Shown here one piece after another: positions 1-6,172 of a stretch of DNA of 9,501 nt. The translations under genes were made by a program, and so were the position numbers. Each line of letters opens with the position of its first letter. The first letter of the stretch is position 1. The stretch is taken from NCBI GenBank assembly GCA_030652715.1, contig JAUSQB010000456.1:1-9501 (forward strand), in the 5' to 3' direction. The stretch comes from Rugosibacter sp. (GTDB lineage Bacteria; Pseudomonadota; Gammaproteobacteria; Burkholderiales; Rhodocyclaceae). Under the pieces are notes generated by a model. The model was not told where the DNA came from. It did no database searches and saw only the letters and a list, made by a program, of their open reading frames with translations.

Positions 1-973
1 AGGTGAGCGTGTCCACGCCGATGGCGGCCAATTGGGCGCGCAAGGTGTTGCCGCGGCTAACTAGCCGCGCGCGCTCGGCATCCAGTTGCGGCATGAGTTC
101 CAACGCCGCTTCGACCGCGCCGCAGGCGGCAGGGGCGGGGGCGGTGGAGTAAATCATGCCAGCGCAGCGGTTGACCAGATAATCAACCAGCGCTTCTGAG
201 CCGGCGATATACGCGCCTGCTGAGCCAAAGGCTTTGCCCAGCGTGCCCATGACGACGATATCCTGGTGAATGTTGTGCAAGCCATACGCCAAGCCTCGCC
301 CTTCCAAGCCGAGCACGCCGCCGGCATGGGCTTCGTCAAGGTAGAGCACGGCATTGTGGCGTGCGGCAAGCGCGGCCAAAGTGGCCACGTCGGTGCAATC
401 GCCATCCATGCTGAAGACGGATTCGGTGACGATAAAGGCGGGTTGTTCAGTCGTTTTTGCCTGCGCATGATAGGTGAGTAATTCATCCAGGTGCGCCAGG
501 TCGTTATGGCGGAAATGGATTTGCGTGACGCCCGCTGCGCGGCAGCCCGCGTGTAGGCTGGCGTGGTTGAGCGCATCGGTAAATACCACCGCGTCGCGTC
601 CGCCCGCCAAAGTGAAGAGTGCGGGCAGGACGGTGGCATTGGCCTGAAAGCCGGAACTGAAAATCAGTGCGGCCTGGGTGCCTTTGAAGGCGGCGAGCTG
701 GCTTTCCAGCGCGATCATGGCTTCCAGGGTGCCCGTCACCAGGCGGGAGGCGCGCGCGCCGGTGCCAAAGCGCTGCACCCATTCAATGGCGCGCGACTTT
801 AATGCGGGGTGTTGCGACAGGCCCAGGTAATCGTTGGACGAGGCATCAATGAGCCGACGGCCATCGTGCATCACGAGCTGCGCGCCCGGCATGGCAATCT
901 GCCGCAAGCGACGGCGGCGGTGAGCGGTATCGAGCTTGTCTAACGCTGAGTTAAGTACTTGTTCAAGCCACAT
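1..973 (-). CDS. bioF: 8-amino-7-oxononanoate synthase (BioF-like), 3' end cut by window edge
   Basis: PLP-dependent alpha-oxoamine synthase. BioF condenses pimeloyl-ACP/CoA with L-alanine to 8-amino-7-oxononanoate in biotin synthesis, in the cytoplasm. The first 324 residues are visible; the family is about 385 long, so roughly 60 C-terminal residues lie outside. Seen: N-terminal SSNDYLGLS (residues 45-53), NHAS with the cofactor-stacking His137, SMDGD (188-192), DEAH (213-216) with the PLP-binding Asp, and TLGKAFG with the Schiff-base Lys247, followed by IYST. The ATG at 973 is the first start after an in-frame stop at 995-997; no strong ribosome site precedes it. It is divergent from ubiD. 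No other bio gene is visible. DEAH and TLGKA also occur in 2-amino-3-ketobutyrate ligase and ALA synthase, but the N-terminus up to SSNDYLGL resembles BioF best. The fold family is sure, the substrate a little less so. Confidence 0.86.
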   Translation of the reverse strand, partial: MWLEQVLNSALDKLDTAHRRRRLRQIAMPGAQLVMHDGRRLIDASSNDYLGLSQHPALKSRAIEWVQRFGTGARASRLVTGTLEAMIALESQLAAFKGTQAALIFSSGFQANATVLPALFTLAGGRDAVVFTDALNHASLHAGCRAAGVTQIHFRHNDLAHLDELLTYHAQAKTTEQPAFIVTESVFSMDGDCTDVATLAALAARHNAVLYLDEAHAGGVLGLEGRGLAYGLHNIHQDIVVMGTLGKAFGSAGAYIAGSEALVDYLVNRCAGMIYSTAPAPAACGAVEAALELMPQLDAERARLVSRGNTLRAQLAAIGVDTLT

Positions 974-1057
974 GGGATGTTCGGCAGGTAAAGGTTAACG
1001 TGAAAGACTTGGGCAAGTGCGCTGTGTAATAACCGAGCGCAGCGAGCCGGATAGAAG

Positions 1058-1075
1058 CCTCCCCGAGAGGGGAGG
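1058..1075. repeat. GC-rich perfect hairpin, possible dispersed (REP-like) repeat
   Basis: CCTCCCC-GAGA-GGGGAGG is a perfect 7-bp stem with a 4-nt loop. It is flanked by GC-rich sequence, including GAGCGCAGCGAGC at 1035-1047 and a second GGGAGGGG at 1078-1085. Neither strand has a T-run directly after the stem, so it does not look like an intrinsic terminator, and both flanking genes point away from it. Intergenic GC hairpins of this kind are often dispersed repeats in beta- and gammaproteobacteria. That reading is inference, because only one copy is seen here. Confidence 0.4.
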
Positions 1076-1170
1076 ATGGGAGGGGCGGGCTCATTTGCCA
1101 GCCCTTAGTGCAACGAAGTTGATGGATTTCATGATTCGGGGCGGCTCATCGGAGCTATGTGCGTTAGGGT

Positions 1171-1232
1171 TGTCATGACAGGGTTAATTTGGCTTGATTG
1201 GGCTGACTTGGATTTAATTGGGATTAATCCAA
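1171..1232. promoter_or_regulatory. Palindromes and phased decamer repeats upstream of ubiD
   Basis: TGTCATGACA (1171-1180) and GGATTAATCC (1221-1230) are both perfect 10-bp palindromes whose starts lie exactly 50 bp apart. Between them, four consecutive decamers (1184-1193, 1194-1203, 1204-1213, 1214-1223) read TTAATTTGGC, TTGATTGGGC, TGACTTGGAT and TTAATTGGGA. An additional inverted repeat TTGGATT...AATCCAA spans 1208-1232. The layout suits one or more dimeric regulators bound on one face of the helix. No known operator consensus was recognised, so the regulator is unknown. Confidence 0.4.
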
Positions 1233-1291
1233 CGTAAGGGTGCATATTTTGCCCTGATTTTGCAGCGCATGTTGAGTTCATGTCTCACCGC

Positions 1292-1297
1292 TACAAT
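1292..1297 (+). promoter_or_regulatory. Candidate -10 element for ubiD
   Basis: TACAAT matches the sigma-70 -10 consensus at 5 of 6 bases and sits 31 bp before the ubiD start. The only good -35-like hexamer nearby, TTGAGT at 1272-1277, is just 14 bp away, shorter than the usual 16-18. The site is plausible but weak. Confidence 0.3.
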
Positions 1298-1328
1298 GGC
1301 GCATTGCCTGAGAATGAAAGCCTGACGG

Positions 1329-2837
1329 ATGAAATATCACGATTTGCGCGATTTTGTGCAGCAGCTGGAAGCCATGGGCGAGCTGCGCCGCATTGCCGTG
1401 CCGGTGAGCCCGGTGCTGGAAATGACGGAGATTGCCGACCGCGTGCTGCGCGCTGCGGGTCCTGCGTTGCTGTTTGAACGCCCTGCCGTTGAAAATCCCA
1501 AAAATGCCATGCCGGTGCTGGCGAATCTGTTTGGCACGCCGCAACGCGTGGCGATGGGCATGGGGGTGGATGTGAAGAAGGGCGAGAATTGGCAAACCCC
1601 GCTGCGTGAGGTGGGCAAGCTGCTGGCAATGTTGAAAGAGCCAGAGCCGCCGCAAGGCTTGAAAGACGCGTGGGATAAGCTGCCGTTGTTAAAACAAGTG
1701 CTGAACATGCGGCCCAAAGTGGTGACGTCCGCGCCCTGTCAGGAAATTGTCTGGGAGGGAAAAGACGTTGATCTCTCTCGCCTGCCGATCCAAACCTGCT
1801 GGCCGGGGGATGTCGCGCCCTTGATTACCTGGGGGCTGACGGTCACCCGCGGACCGCAAGGTTTGCCGCAGTCGCGCACGCGGCAAAATCTGGGGATTTA
1901 TCGTCAGCAAGTGATCGCACCGAACAAGGTGATCATGCGCTGGCTCGCACATCGGGGCGGGGCGCTGGATTATCAGGCGCATTGCGCAGCGTATCCAGAC
2001 CAGCCGTTTGCCGTGGCGGTGGTGCTGGGGTGCGATCCGGCGACGATTTTGGGGGCGGTCACGCCCGTGCCGGATAGCTTGTCGGAATATCAGTTCGCCG
2101 GGCTGTTGCGCGGCAGTAAAACGGAACTGGTGAAATGCCTCGGTTCAGGTTTGCAGGTGCCTGCACGTGCTGAAATGGTGCTGGAAGGCGCGATTCATCC
2201 CGGCGAGACGGCGATGGAAGGCCCCTATGGCGACCACACCGGGTATTACAACGAGCAGGCGGAATTTCCGGTCTTTACCATTGAGCGCATCACCCTGCGG
2301 CGCGATGCGATCTATCACTCCACCTATACTGGCAAGCCGCCGGATGAACCGGCGATGCTGGGCTTGGCCTTGAATGAAGTGTTCGTGCCGTTGCTGCAAA
2401 AGCAGTATCCGGAAATTGTCGATTTTTATCTGCCGCCGGAGGGTTGCTCTTACCGGCTGGCGGTGGTGTCGATCAAAAAGCAATATCCGGGGCATGCCAA
2501 GCGGGTGATGTTTGGCATCTGGAGTTTTTTGCGCCAGTTCATGTACACTAAATTTATTATCGTGACGGATGAGGACGTGAACGTGCGCGATTGGAAAGAA
2601 GTGATCTGGGCGATGACTACCCGCGTGGATGCGGCGCGCGACACTTTGATTGCGGAAAATACGCCGATTGATTATCTGGATTTTGCCTCGCCTGTGTCTG
2701 GCCTGGGCAGCAAAATGGGGATAGATGCTACCAACAAATGGCCGGGCGAGACGGCGCGCGAATGGGGGCGGCCGATTGCGATGGATGCTGCCGTCAAGCG
2801 GCGGATTGATTTACTTTGGGGAGAGCTGGGACTATGA
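1329..2837 (+). CDS. ubiD: 3-octaprenyl-4-hydroxybenzoate carboxy-lyase (UbiD)
   Basis: Decarboxylates 3-polyprenyl-4-hydroxybenzoate in ubiquinone synthesis, using the prenylated FMN made by UbiX (not in this window). The 502-residue product matches UbiD along its whole length (E. coli about 497). Seen: N-terminal [19 protein letters not shown] (185-194); [14 protein letters not shown] (203-216); [12 protein letters not shown] (297-308); PPDEPA (338-342 region); and [10 protein letters not shown] near the C-terminus. By spacing against the fungal homologue Fdc1, Asn187, His208 and Glu253 should bind the metal and prFMN phosphate, and Arg192-Glu297-Asp302 form the catalytic triad; this mapping is inference. 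The loop before RQNLG appears about five residues longer than in E. coli, from memory. The ATG at 1329 gives the expected N-terminus. The stop overlaps the next start by 4 nt. Confidence 0.97.
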   Translation: MKYHDLRDFVQQLEAMGELRRIAVPVSPVLEMTEIADRVLRAAGPALLFERPAVENPKNAMPVLANLFGTPQRVAMGMGVDVKKGENWQTPLREVGKLLAMLKEPEPPQGLKDAWDKLPLLKQVLNMRPKVVTSAPCQEIVWEGKDVDLSRLPIQTCWPGDVAPLITWGLTVTRGPQGLPQSRTRQNLGIYRQQVIAPNKVIMRWLAHRGGALDYQAHCAAYPDQPFAVAVVLGCDPATILGAVTPVPDSLSEYQFAGLLRGSKTELVKCLGSGLQVPARAEMVLEGAIHPGETAMEGPYGDHTGYYNEQAEFPVFTIERITLRRDAIYHSTYTGKPPDEPAMLGLALNEVFVPLLQKQYPEIVDFYLPPEGCSYRLAVVSIKKQYPGHAKRVMFGIWSFLRQFMYTKFIIVTDEDVNVRDWKEVIWAMTTRVDAARDTLIAENTPIDYLDFASPVSGLGSKMGIDATNKWPGETAREWGRPIAMDAAVKRRIDLLWGELGL

Positions 2838-3244
2838 ATAACGACATGGAAGTGATTGCCGCGAAGGACACGCTGGAAGGTCCGCGCGCCTGGGCGCATG
2901 TGATGTATGGTCTGCATGCACTGTCTGCGGTGTCGGGCATCCTGACCTCGGCCACGGTGGTGGGTGCGTTTGTGTTCGGCTGGCCGTCGATTATCGCGGT
3001 GATCATCAACCTGTTGACGAAAAGTCAGGTGCGCGGCACGTGGCTTGCGACGCACTGGCGATGGCAGTGGCGCAGCTTCTGGTTTGCTGCACTATGGCTG
3101 GCGATTTCCGGCTTGTTGGTCATTACCTTGATCGGTATTCCGTTCGCCATCCTGGCGATTATCAGCACTGGCATTTGGGTGCTGTATCGGGTGATCCGTG
3201 GCTGGCTGGCGCTGCTGGATAACCGCGAGATGCCTTTGCCTTGA
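2834..3244 (+). CDS. Small multi-span inner-membrane protein of unknown function
   Basis: A 136-residue hydrophobic protein. Residues 1-18 are polar; hydrophobic spans are seen at about 21-62 (broken near Gly49-Pro51, so probably two helices) and about 83-122 (broken near Gly101-Pro103, again probably two). A basic, Trp-rich stretch [16 protein letters not shown] (68-83) lies between them and RGW...LDN closes the protein. The [11 protein letters not shown] and VRGTW...H.RWQ...FW pattern resembles uncharacterised proteobacterial membrane proteins of the COG3671/DUF4870-like group; this recognition is from memory. The ATG at 2834 is chosen over an in-frame ATG at 2816 because it shares ATGA with the ubiD stop and has GGGGAGA just upstream. 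It is therefore likely coupled to ubiD in translation. A link to quinone synthesis is suggested only by position. Confidence 0.85.
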   Translation: MNNDMEVIAAKDTLEGPRAWAHVMYGLHALSAVSGILTSATVVGAFVFGWPSIIAVIINLLTKSQVRGTWLATHWRWQWRSFWFAALWLAISGLLVITLIGIPFAILAIISTGIWVLYRVIRGWLALLDNREMPLP

Positions 3245-3275
3245 GTTCGGTGTGTATTCAAAAACAGTACACGCT

Positions 3276-3297
3276 CTCGCCTTGTGATTAAGGCGAG
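3276..3297. terminator. Hairpin between convergent genes, possible terminator
   Basis: CTCGCCTT-GTGATT-AAGGCGAG is a perfect 8-bp stem with a 6-nt loop. It lies 31 nt after the stop of the small membrane protein and 4 nt past the end of the convergent dioxygenase gene. No T-run follows on the plus strand. On the minus strand a T5 tract (3264-3260) comes only 11 nt after the stem. It is well placed to end transcription from both sides, but it is not a textbook intrinsic terminator. Confidence 0.42.
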
Positions 3298-3301
3298 GCG
3301 G

Positions 3302-4102
3302 CTAGGCTGCGGTGAACTGGTAAGCATCCATTGCAACTGCACCCATCGTTACTTCTCGATAGAGCAGATCACAATGCGCTGAGTTTTCGAGCGATCCTGC
3401 CGCGCCGAGCGCAACGTAAAGCGGTAATAAGTGATCGTCTGACGGATGTGCCCGCACGGCGTGCGGTGCTTGGCGGCGATAGTCGAACAAGGCGGGCAGG
3501 TCTCGCCGCGTGAGGGCGTCCGCAAACCAGTTGGTGAATTCGGTGACATAAGGCATTGCTTGGCCGTCAGCCGCATCGCGTTGTACATCGCGCAGATTGT
3601 GGGTAATGGAGCCGGAAGCCATGATCAGCACGCCTTCTTGGGTGAGCGATTGCAAGCGTTGGCCGAGTCGATAGTGCGCCTCGGGAGAAGCTTCGGGCAT
3701 CACGGCAAACTGGGTGACGGGAATATCGGCTTGCGGATACATAAAGCGCAAGGGCACCCAGGCACCGTGATCCAGCCCGCGTTGCGGGTCGATGGCAATG
3801 CCGGGAATAAGCTGACTGATTTTTTCAGCCAAATCCGGTGCGCCGGGTGGGCTGTATTGAATCTCATACAGAGGCGCAGGAAAGCCATAAAAATCGTGGA
3901 TGGTTTCTGGCCGCTGCACAGCGCTTACGGCAGGCTGATGCGTGAGCCAGTGCGCCGACACCGAGAGAATCGCCCGCGGCCGTGGCAGCCGTGCTGCGAG
4001 TTGTTCCCAAAATCGTCCCGTGTTGCCCGGTGCAATGGACATCATGGGCGAGCCGTGAGAAATAAACAAGGTGGGAAACGGGGCGGATAGTGTGTTGGCC
4101 AT
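3302..4102 (-). CDS. ygiD: Extradiol ring-cleavage dioxygenase, class III (YgiD/DODA-like)
   Basis: A 266-residue LigB-superfamily enzyme. The E. coli homologue YgiD cleaves 4,5-extradiol bonds of catechols such as DOPA in vitro; the physiological substrate here is unknown. Metal-ligand histidines characteristic of the family are present: His16 (SHGSP), His51 (SAHW), His168 (THNL) and His224 (DDHLLP). His112 in LDHGAW is a likely catalytic residue. IHDFYGFP (69-75 region) and PLYVALGA are further family signatures. The ATG at 4102 is chosen because MANTLSAPFPTLFISHGSPM is the normal family N-terminus. The frame is open 52 codons further up, but that stretch overlaps the preceding gene and looks unlike any protein domain. 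It lies 127 bp after the GNAT gene on the same strand, so it may be in the same transcript or have its own promoter. It is convergent with the ubiD pair. Confidence 0.9.
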   Translation of the reverse strand: MANTLSAPFPTLFISHGSPMMSIAPGNTGRFWEQLAARLPRPRAILSVSAHWLTHQPAVSAVQRPETIHDFYGFPAPLYEIQYSPPGAPDLAEKISQLIPGIAIDPQRGLDHGAWVPLRFMYPQADIPVTQFAVMPEASPEAHYRLGQRLQSLTQEGVLIMASGSITHNLRDVQRDAADGQAMPYVTEFTNWFADALTRRDLPALFDYRRQAPHAVRAHPSDDHLLPLYVALGAAGSLENSAHCDLLYREVTMGAVAMDAYQFTAA

Positions 4103-4229
4103 CAGGCGTCTTTCGTGAAAAGTATGGTTTATATGGTAACTGACGGCTGAATCGTTTGCTGAAAATATGCTCAGAAAGTCGGCGCTGGCAGTACGGCGGC
4201 AGTATGTTTCATGCGAGGGTAAACCAAGC
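4103..4229 (-). other. Intergenic gap before the dioxygenase gene
   Basis: A 127-bp gap that may hold a promoter for the dioxygenase gene. Reading the minus strand, there is an imperfect tandem pair of 11-mers, TACTGCCGCCG and TACTGCCAGCG (4204-4183), and AT-rich ATATAAACCATACT nearer the gene (around 4133-4120) that could serve as a -10 region. No well-spaced -35 was found. No terminator-like hairpin after the GNAT gene was seen, so read-through is possible. Confidence 0.3.
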
Positions 4230-4772
4230 TTAGCGGCTATCCAGCCAGAGTTCGCCATGTTTTAAGCCATGGTCCTCGATGTGGGCTGATAACTTGAAAC
4301 TCAGGCGGGAAACAAAGCTCAGCATGGGGGTGTTGTCAGCAAGAAAGTCGCCCGTCATGCGCAAGAAACCTTGTTCCCTTGCAGCCGCAATGAGCCGTGT
4401 CATCAGGTGGTAGCCAATGCCCTGGCCTTGCCATTCATCGGCTACGACGATGGCAAACTCACAGGCGTCCGGCGTTTTTTCTGTTGGGTTGGCGGCGTAG
4501 CGGCAAACGCCGATTTCTTCTCCCGTTTCTTCCAGCAGGGCGATGAAGGCCATCGTATGGTGATAATCGATATGCGTGAAACGGTGCAGTTGTGATGAGG
4601 AGAGCTCATTGAGTGTGCTCATGAAGCGTCGATAGCGTGTTTCAGGCGACAGATTTTTGATAAATGCTTGCTCGCGTTCCGTGTCTTCTGGCTGGATAGG
4701 GCGTGAGGTGATCCATGCACCACTCCGGCTTTGGAAGGTTGATTGCGAAAAGTCGACTGGGCAACCGCTCAC
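4230..4772 (-). CDS. GNAT-family N-acetyltransferase, similar to the Pat acetyltransferase domain
   Basis: About 180 residues forming a single GNAT domain that would transfer an acetyl group from acetyl-CoA to an amine, probably in the cytoplasm. Seen: RPIQPEDT at the N-terminus; NLSPETRYRRF, the usual entry to the Pat/YfiQ-type domain; EIGVCRY; CEFAIVV with a Glu matching the proposed catalytic Glu of Pat enzymes; the acetyl-CoA-binding QGQGIG loop; and a C-terminal DNTPML...LSFKL. It lacks the large acyl-CoA-synthetase-like part of YfiQ and the cyclic-nucleotide-binding domain of mycobacterial Pat. The start is uncertain. A TTG at 4799 would overlap the cyclase stop as TTGA but has no ribosome site; the GTG at 4772 has AGGGA 9 nt upstream and is preferred. 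The first ATG would cut into the domain. It very likely shares an mRNA with the cyclase. The substrate cannot be read from sequence. Confidence 0.87.
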   Translation of the reverse strand: MSGCPVDFSQSTFQSRSGAWITSRPIQPEDTEREQAFIKNLSPETRYRRFMSTLNELSSSQLHRFTHIDYHHTMAFIALLEETGEEIGVCRYAANPTEKTPDACEFAIVVADEWQGQGIGYHLMTRLIAAAREQGFLRMTGDFLADNTPMLSFVSRLSFKLSAHIEDHGLKHGELWLDSR

Positions 4773-4795
4773 TAGGTGATTTCCCTGATTGTGTA

Positions 4796-6172
4796 TCAAA
4801 TGGTGTGTTCGGCGGTGTGTCCGATGTTACGTCCGTTCAGGTGATGCGCAAAGTGACGATCAGTGTTGAGAATATGATTGATCAGCCAGTCCGTCAGCAT
4901 ATTTTTGATACGAAAACTAAGATAAATGTGATCGGTGCGGTCGCGTTCTATTTCCTCTTGCAGTTCTTCAAGGTAATCGAAAAACCGCAGGTGCTGCCGT
5001 GTATGCAGTTCAGCAAATGGGTAGTCTTTGTCTTGCATCATCTTCTCTTGCAATAAAAAAGCACGTGTGGCTGCCGTGTTTATTTTTTTTAATAGTGGCG
5101 AAATAGGTGCTGCTGTGCCTGCCTGAATGGCGTTGGTGAGGCCGTGGATGTCAGTGAACAAGCGCTGATGCGCTGCATCCAGCGGGGTGATGCCCAAGGC
5201 GTATTTTTCATTCCAAGTAGAGTCTGTTTCTCTGGCGGATATCCTGGTGGCGTCATCGGGGACATGGCTGGTGCGGTCGGACATCTGTGCACAAGCTTCG
5301 CAGCGAAGAAGGTAAGCACGCGCTGCGCTATCATCCGGAACCTTGGCAAGACAGAGAGAGAAATGTTCATGGGCCGCAGAAAAATTGCCGAGATGATAGT
5401 GCGCCAGTGCCTGCTGAAATGTGGTTAGCGAGTTTTTCTTGGCAACGCGCAACGCGGGCGGGTCGGCATCAACGACTTCATAAACGGACTGGTTGTCGTG
5501 CTTGCCGCGGACGTGTGTTCTGTCGAGAAAACGCAACGACCAGGGTTTGGTATTTTCAAGGCTGTTCAGGGTGTATTCGCTGATCAAAATAGGTACTTCG
5601 TATTCTTTGGTCAGGTGTTCCAGTCGTGAAGCAAGATTCACCGCGTCGCCAATCACGGTGCCATCCATGCGCCCCTCGCCACCGATGGTGCCAAGTATGA
5701 CAATGCCTGTATTGATGCCGATGCCGATCTTGATCGGTCGATAGTCGGCACGCTCACGACCGGCGTTGTATTCGTCGAGCTTGGCCAGCATGGCGAGGCT
5801 GCATCGCAATGCGTCGTCCGGTGAGTTGGGAAACAGCGCCATGATGGCATCGCCAATATATTTGTCGATAATGCCGCCATGCGCCGCAATGACAGGCTCC
5901 ATCTGAATCAAGTAGGAATTGAGGAAATTAAAATTTTCCTGCGGGCTCATGCTTTCGGATAACGAGGTGAAATCGCGAATATCAGAAAACAAGATAGTCA
6001 TCGATCGTTCTACCTGTTGACCTAATTGCACGGTGCGAATGTCAGTCACGCCGAGTAATTGGAGAAATTGCCGTGGCACAAAGCGGCTATAGGCGAATTC
6101 GGTTTCGCTCAGATGGTCGGCTGTCATCCGTACAGAGTTTTGCGAGTGATTGGTGTGTGACGGAGTCTTCAT
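4796..6172 (-). CDS. Class III (IIIb-type) nucleotidyl cyclase with C-terminal hemerythrin-like domain
   Basis: A 458-residue soluble protein, no signal peptide or membrane span. Residues 30-41 (RFVPRQFLQLLG) are the usual lead-in to these cyclases. Catalytic domain about 56-235: LFSDIRDFT with metal-binding Asp64, DKYIGDAIMALF with Asp108 and purine-selecting Lys104, then GTVIGDAVNLASRLE with Thr172 where many adenylyl cyclases have Asp, and transition-state Asn179 and Arg183. Lys plus Thr is the class IIIb pattern, so cAMP is the likely product, perhaps bicarbonate-responsive as known for that class. Residues about 250-290 form one TPR-like helix pair. Residues 320-445 are hemerythrin-like: His335, His390, His394, His433 and Asp438 match iron ligands, but the expected His is Ala371 and the expected Glu is Gln375. 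The start ATG shares ATGA with the tesA stop, so translation is probably coupled. It likely signals in response to O2, NO or redox; this is inference. Confidence 0.93.
   Translation of the reverse strand: MKTPSHTNHSQNSVRMTADHLSETEFAYSRFVPRQFLQLLGVTDIRTVQLGQQVERSMTILFSDIRDFTSLSESMSPQENFNFLNSYLIQMEPVIAAHGGIIDKYIGDAIMALFPNSPDDALRCSLAMLAKLDEYNAGRERADYRPIKIGIGINTGIVILGTIGGEGRMDGTVIGDAVNLASRLEHLTKEYEVPILISEYTLNSLENTKPWSLRFLDRTHVRGKHDNQSVYEVVDADPPALRVAKKNSLTTFQQALAHYHLGNFSAAHEHFSLCLAKVPDDSAARAYLLRCEACAQMSDRTSHVPDDATRISARETDSTWNEKYALGITPLDAAHQRLFTDIHGLTNAIQAGTAAPISPLLKKINTAATRAFLLQEKMMQDKDYPFAELHTRQHLRFFDYLEELQEEIERDRTDHIYLSFRIKNMLTDWLINHILNTDRHFAHHLNGRNIGHTAEHTI

Larger units (their letters stand above)
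974..1328. other. Divergent bioF/ubiD intergenic region
   Basis: A 355-bp region with no convincing gene. It must hold the promoters of bioF (leftward) and ubiD (rightward). Visible structure, left to right: ACTTG-GG-CAAGT inverted repeat at 1007-1018; GC hairpin at 1058-1075; a weaker hairpin GGGCT/AGCCC at 1087-1104; perfect palindrome TGTCATGACA at 1171-1180; a 10-bp imperfect repeat run at 1184-1223; perfect palindrome GGATTAATCC at 1221-1230; and a -10-like TACAAT at 1292-1297. Short reading frames here have no recognisable content. Confidence 0.6.

Noticed and set aside
993..1000. GGTTAACG resembling half of a BirA operator upstream of bioF
   Set aside because: Only one half-site is present; no second inverted half at the expected spacing was found.
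1272..1297. TTGAGT/TACAAT as a complete sigma-70 promoter for ubiD
   Set aside because: The spacer is 14 bp, too short for a good promoter; only the -10-like element is kept, as a weak candidate.
3260..3297. Textbook rho-independent terminator between the convergent genes
   Set aside because: The stem is good, but no T-run follows directly on either strand, so it is listed only as a possible terminator.
3446..4090. 214-codon open frame on the plus strand opposite the dioxygenase gene
   Set aside because: It lies wholly antisense to a well-supported enzyme gene with all metal-ligand motifs. Its translation shows no domain and is rich in Arg/Gly/His, as expected of a shadow frame.
4103..4258. 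52-codon N-terminal extension of the dioxygenase frame
   Set aside because: It overlaps the end of the GNAT gene, has no family counterpart, and the ATG at 4102 gives the standard family N-terminus.
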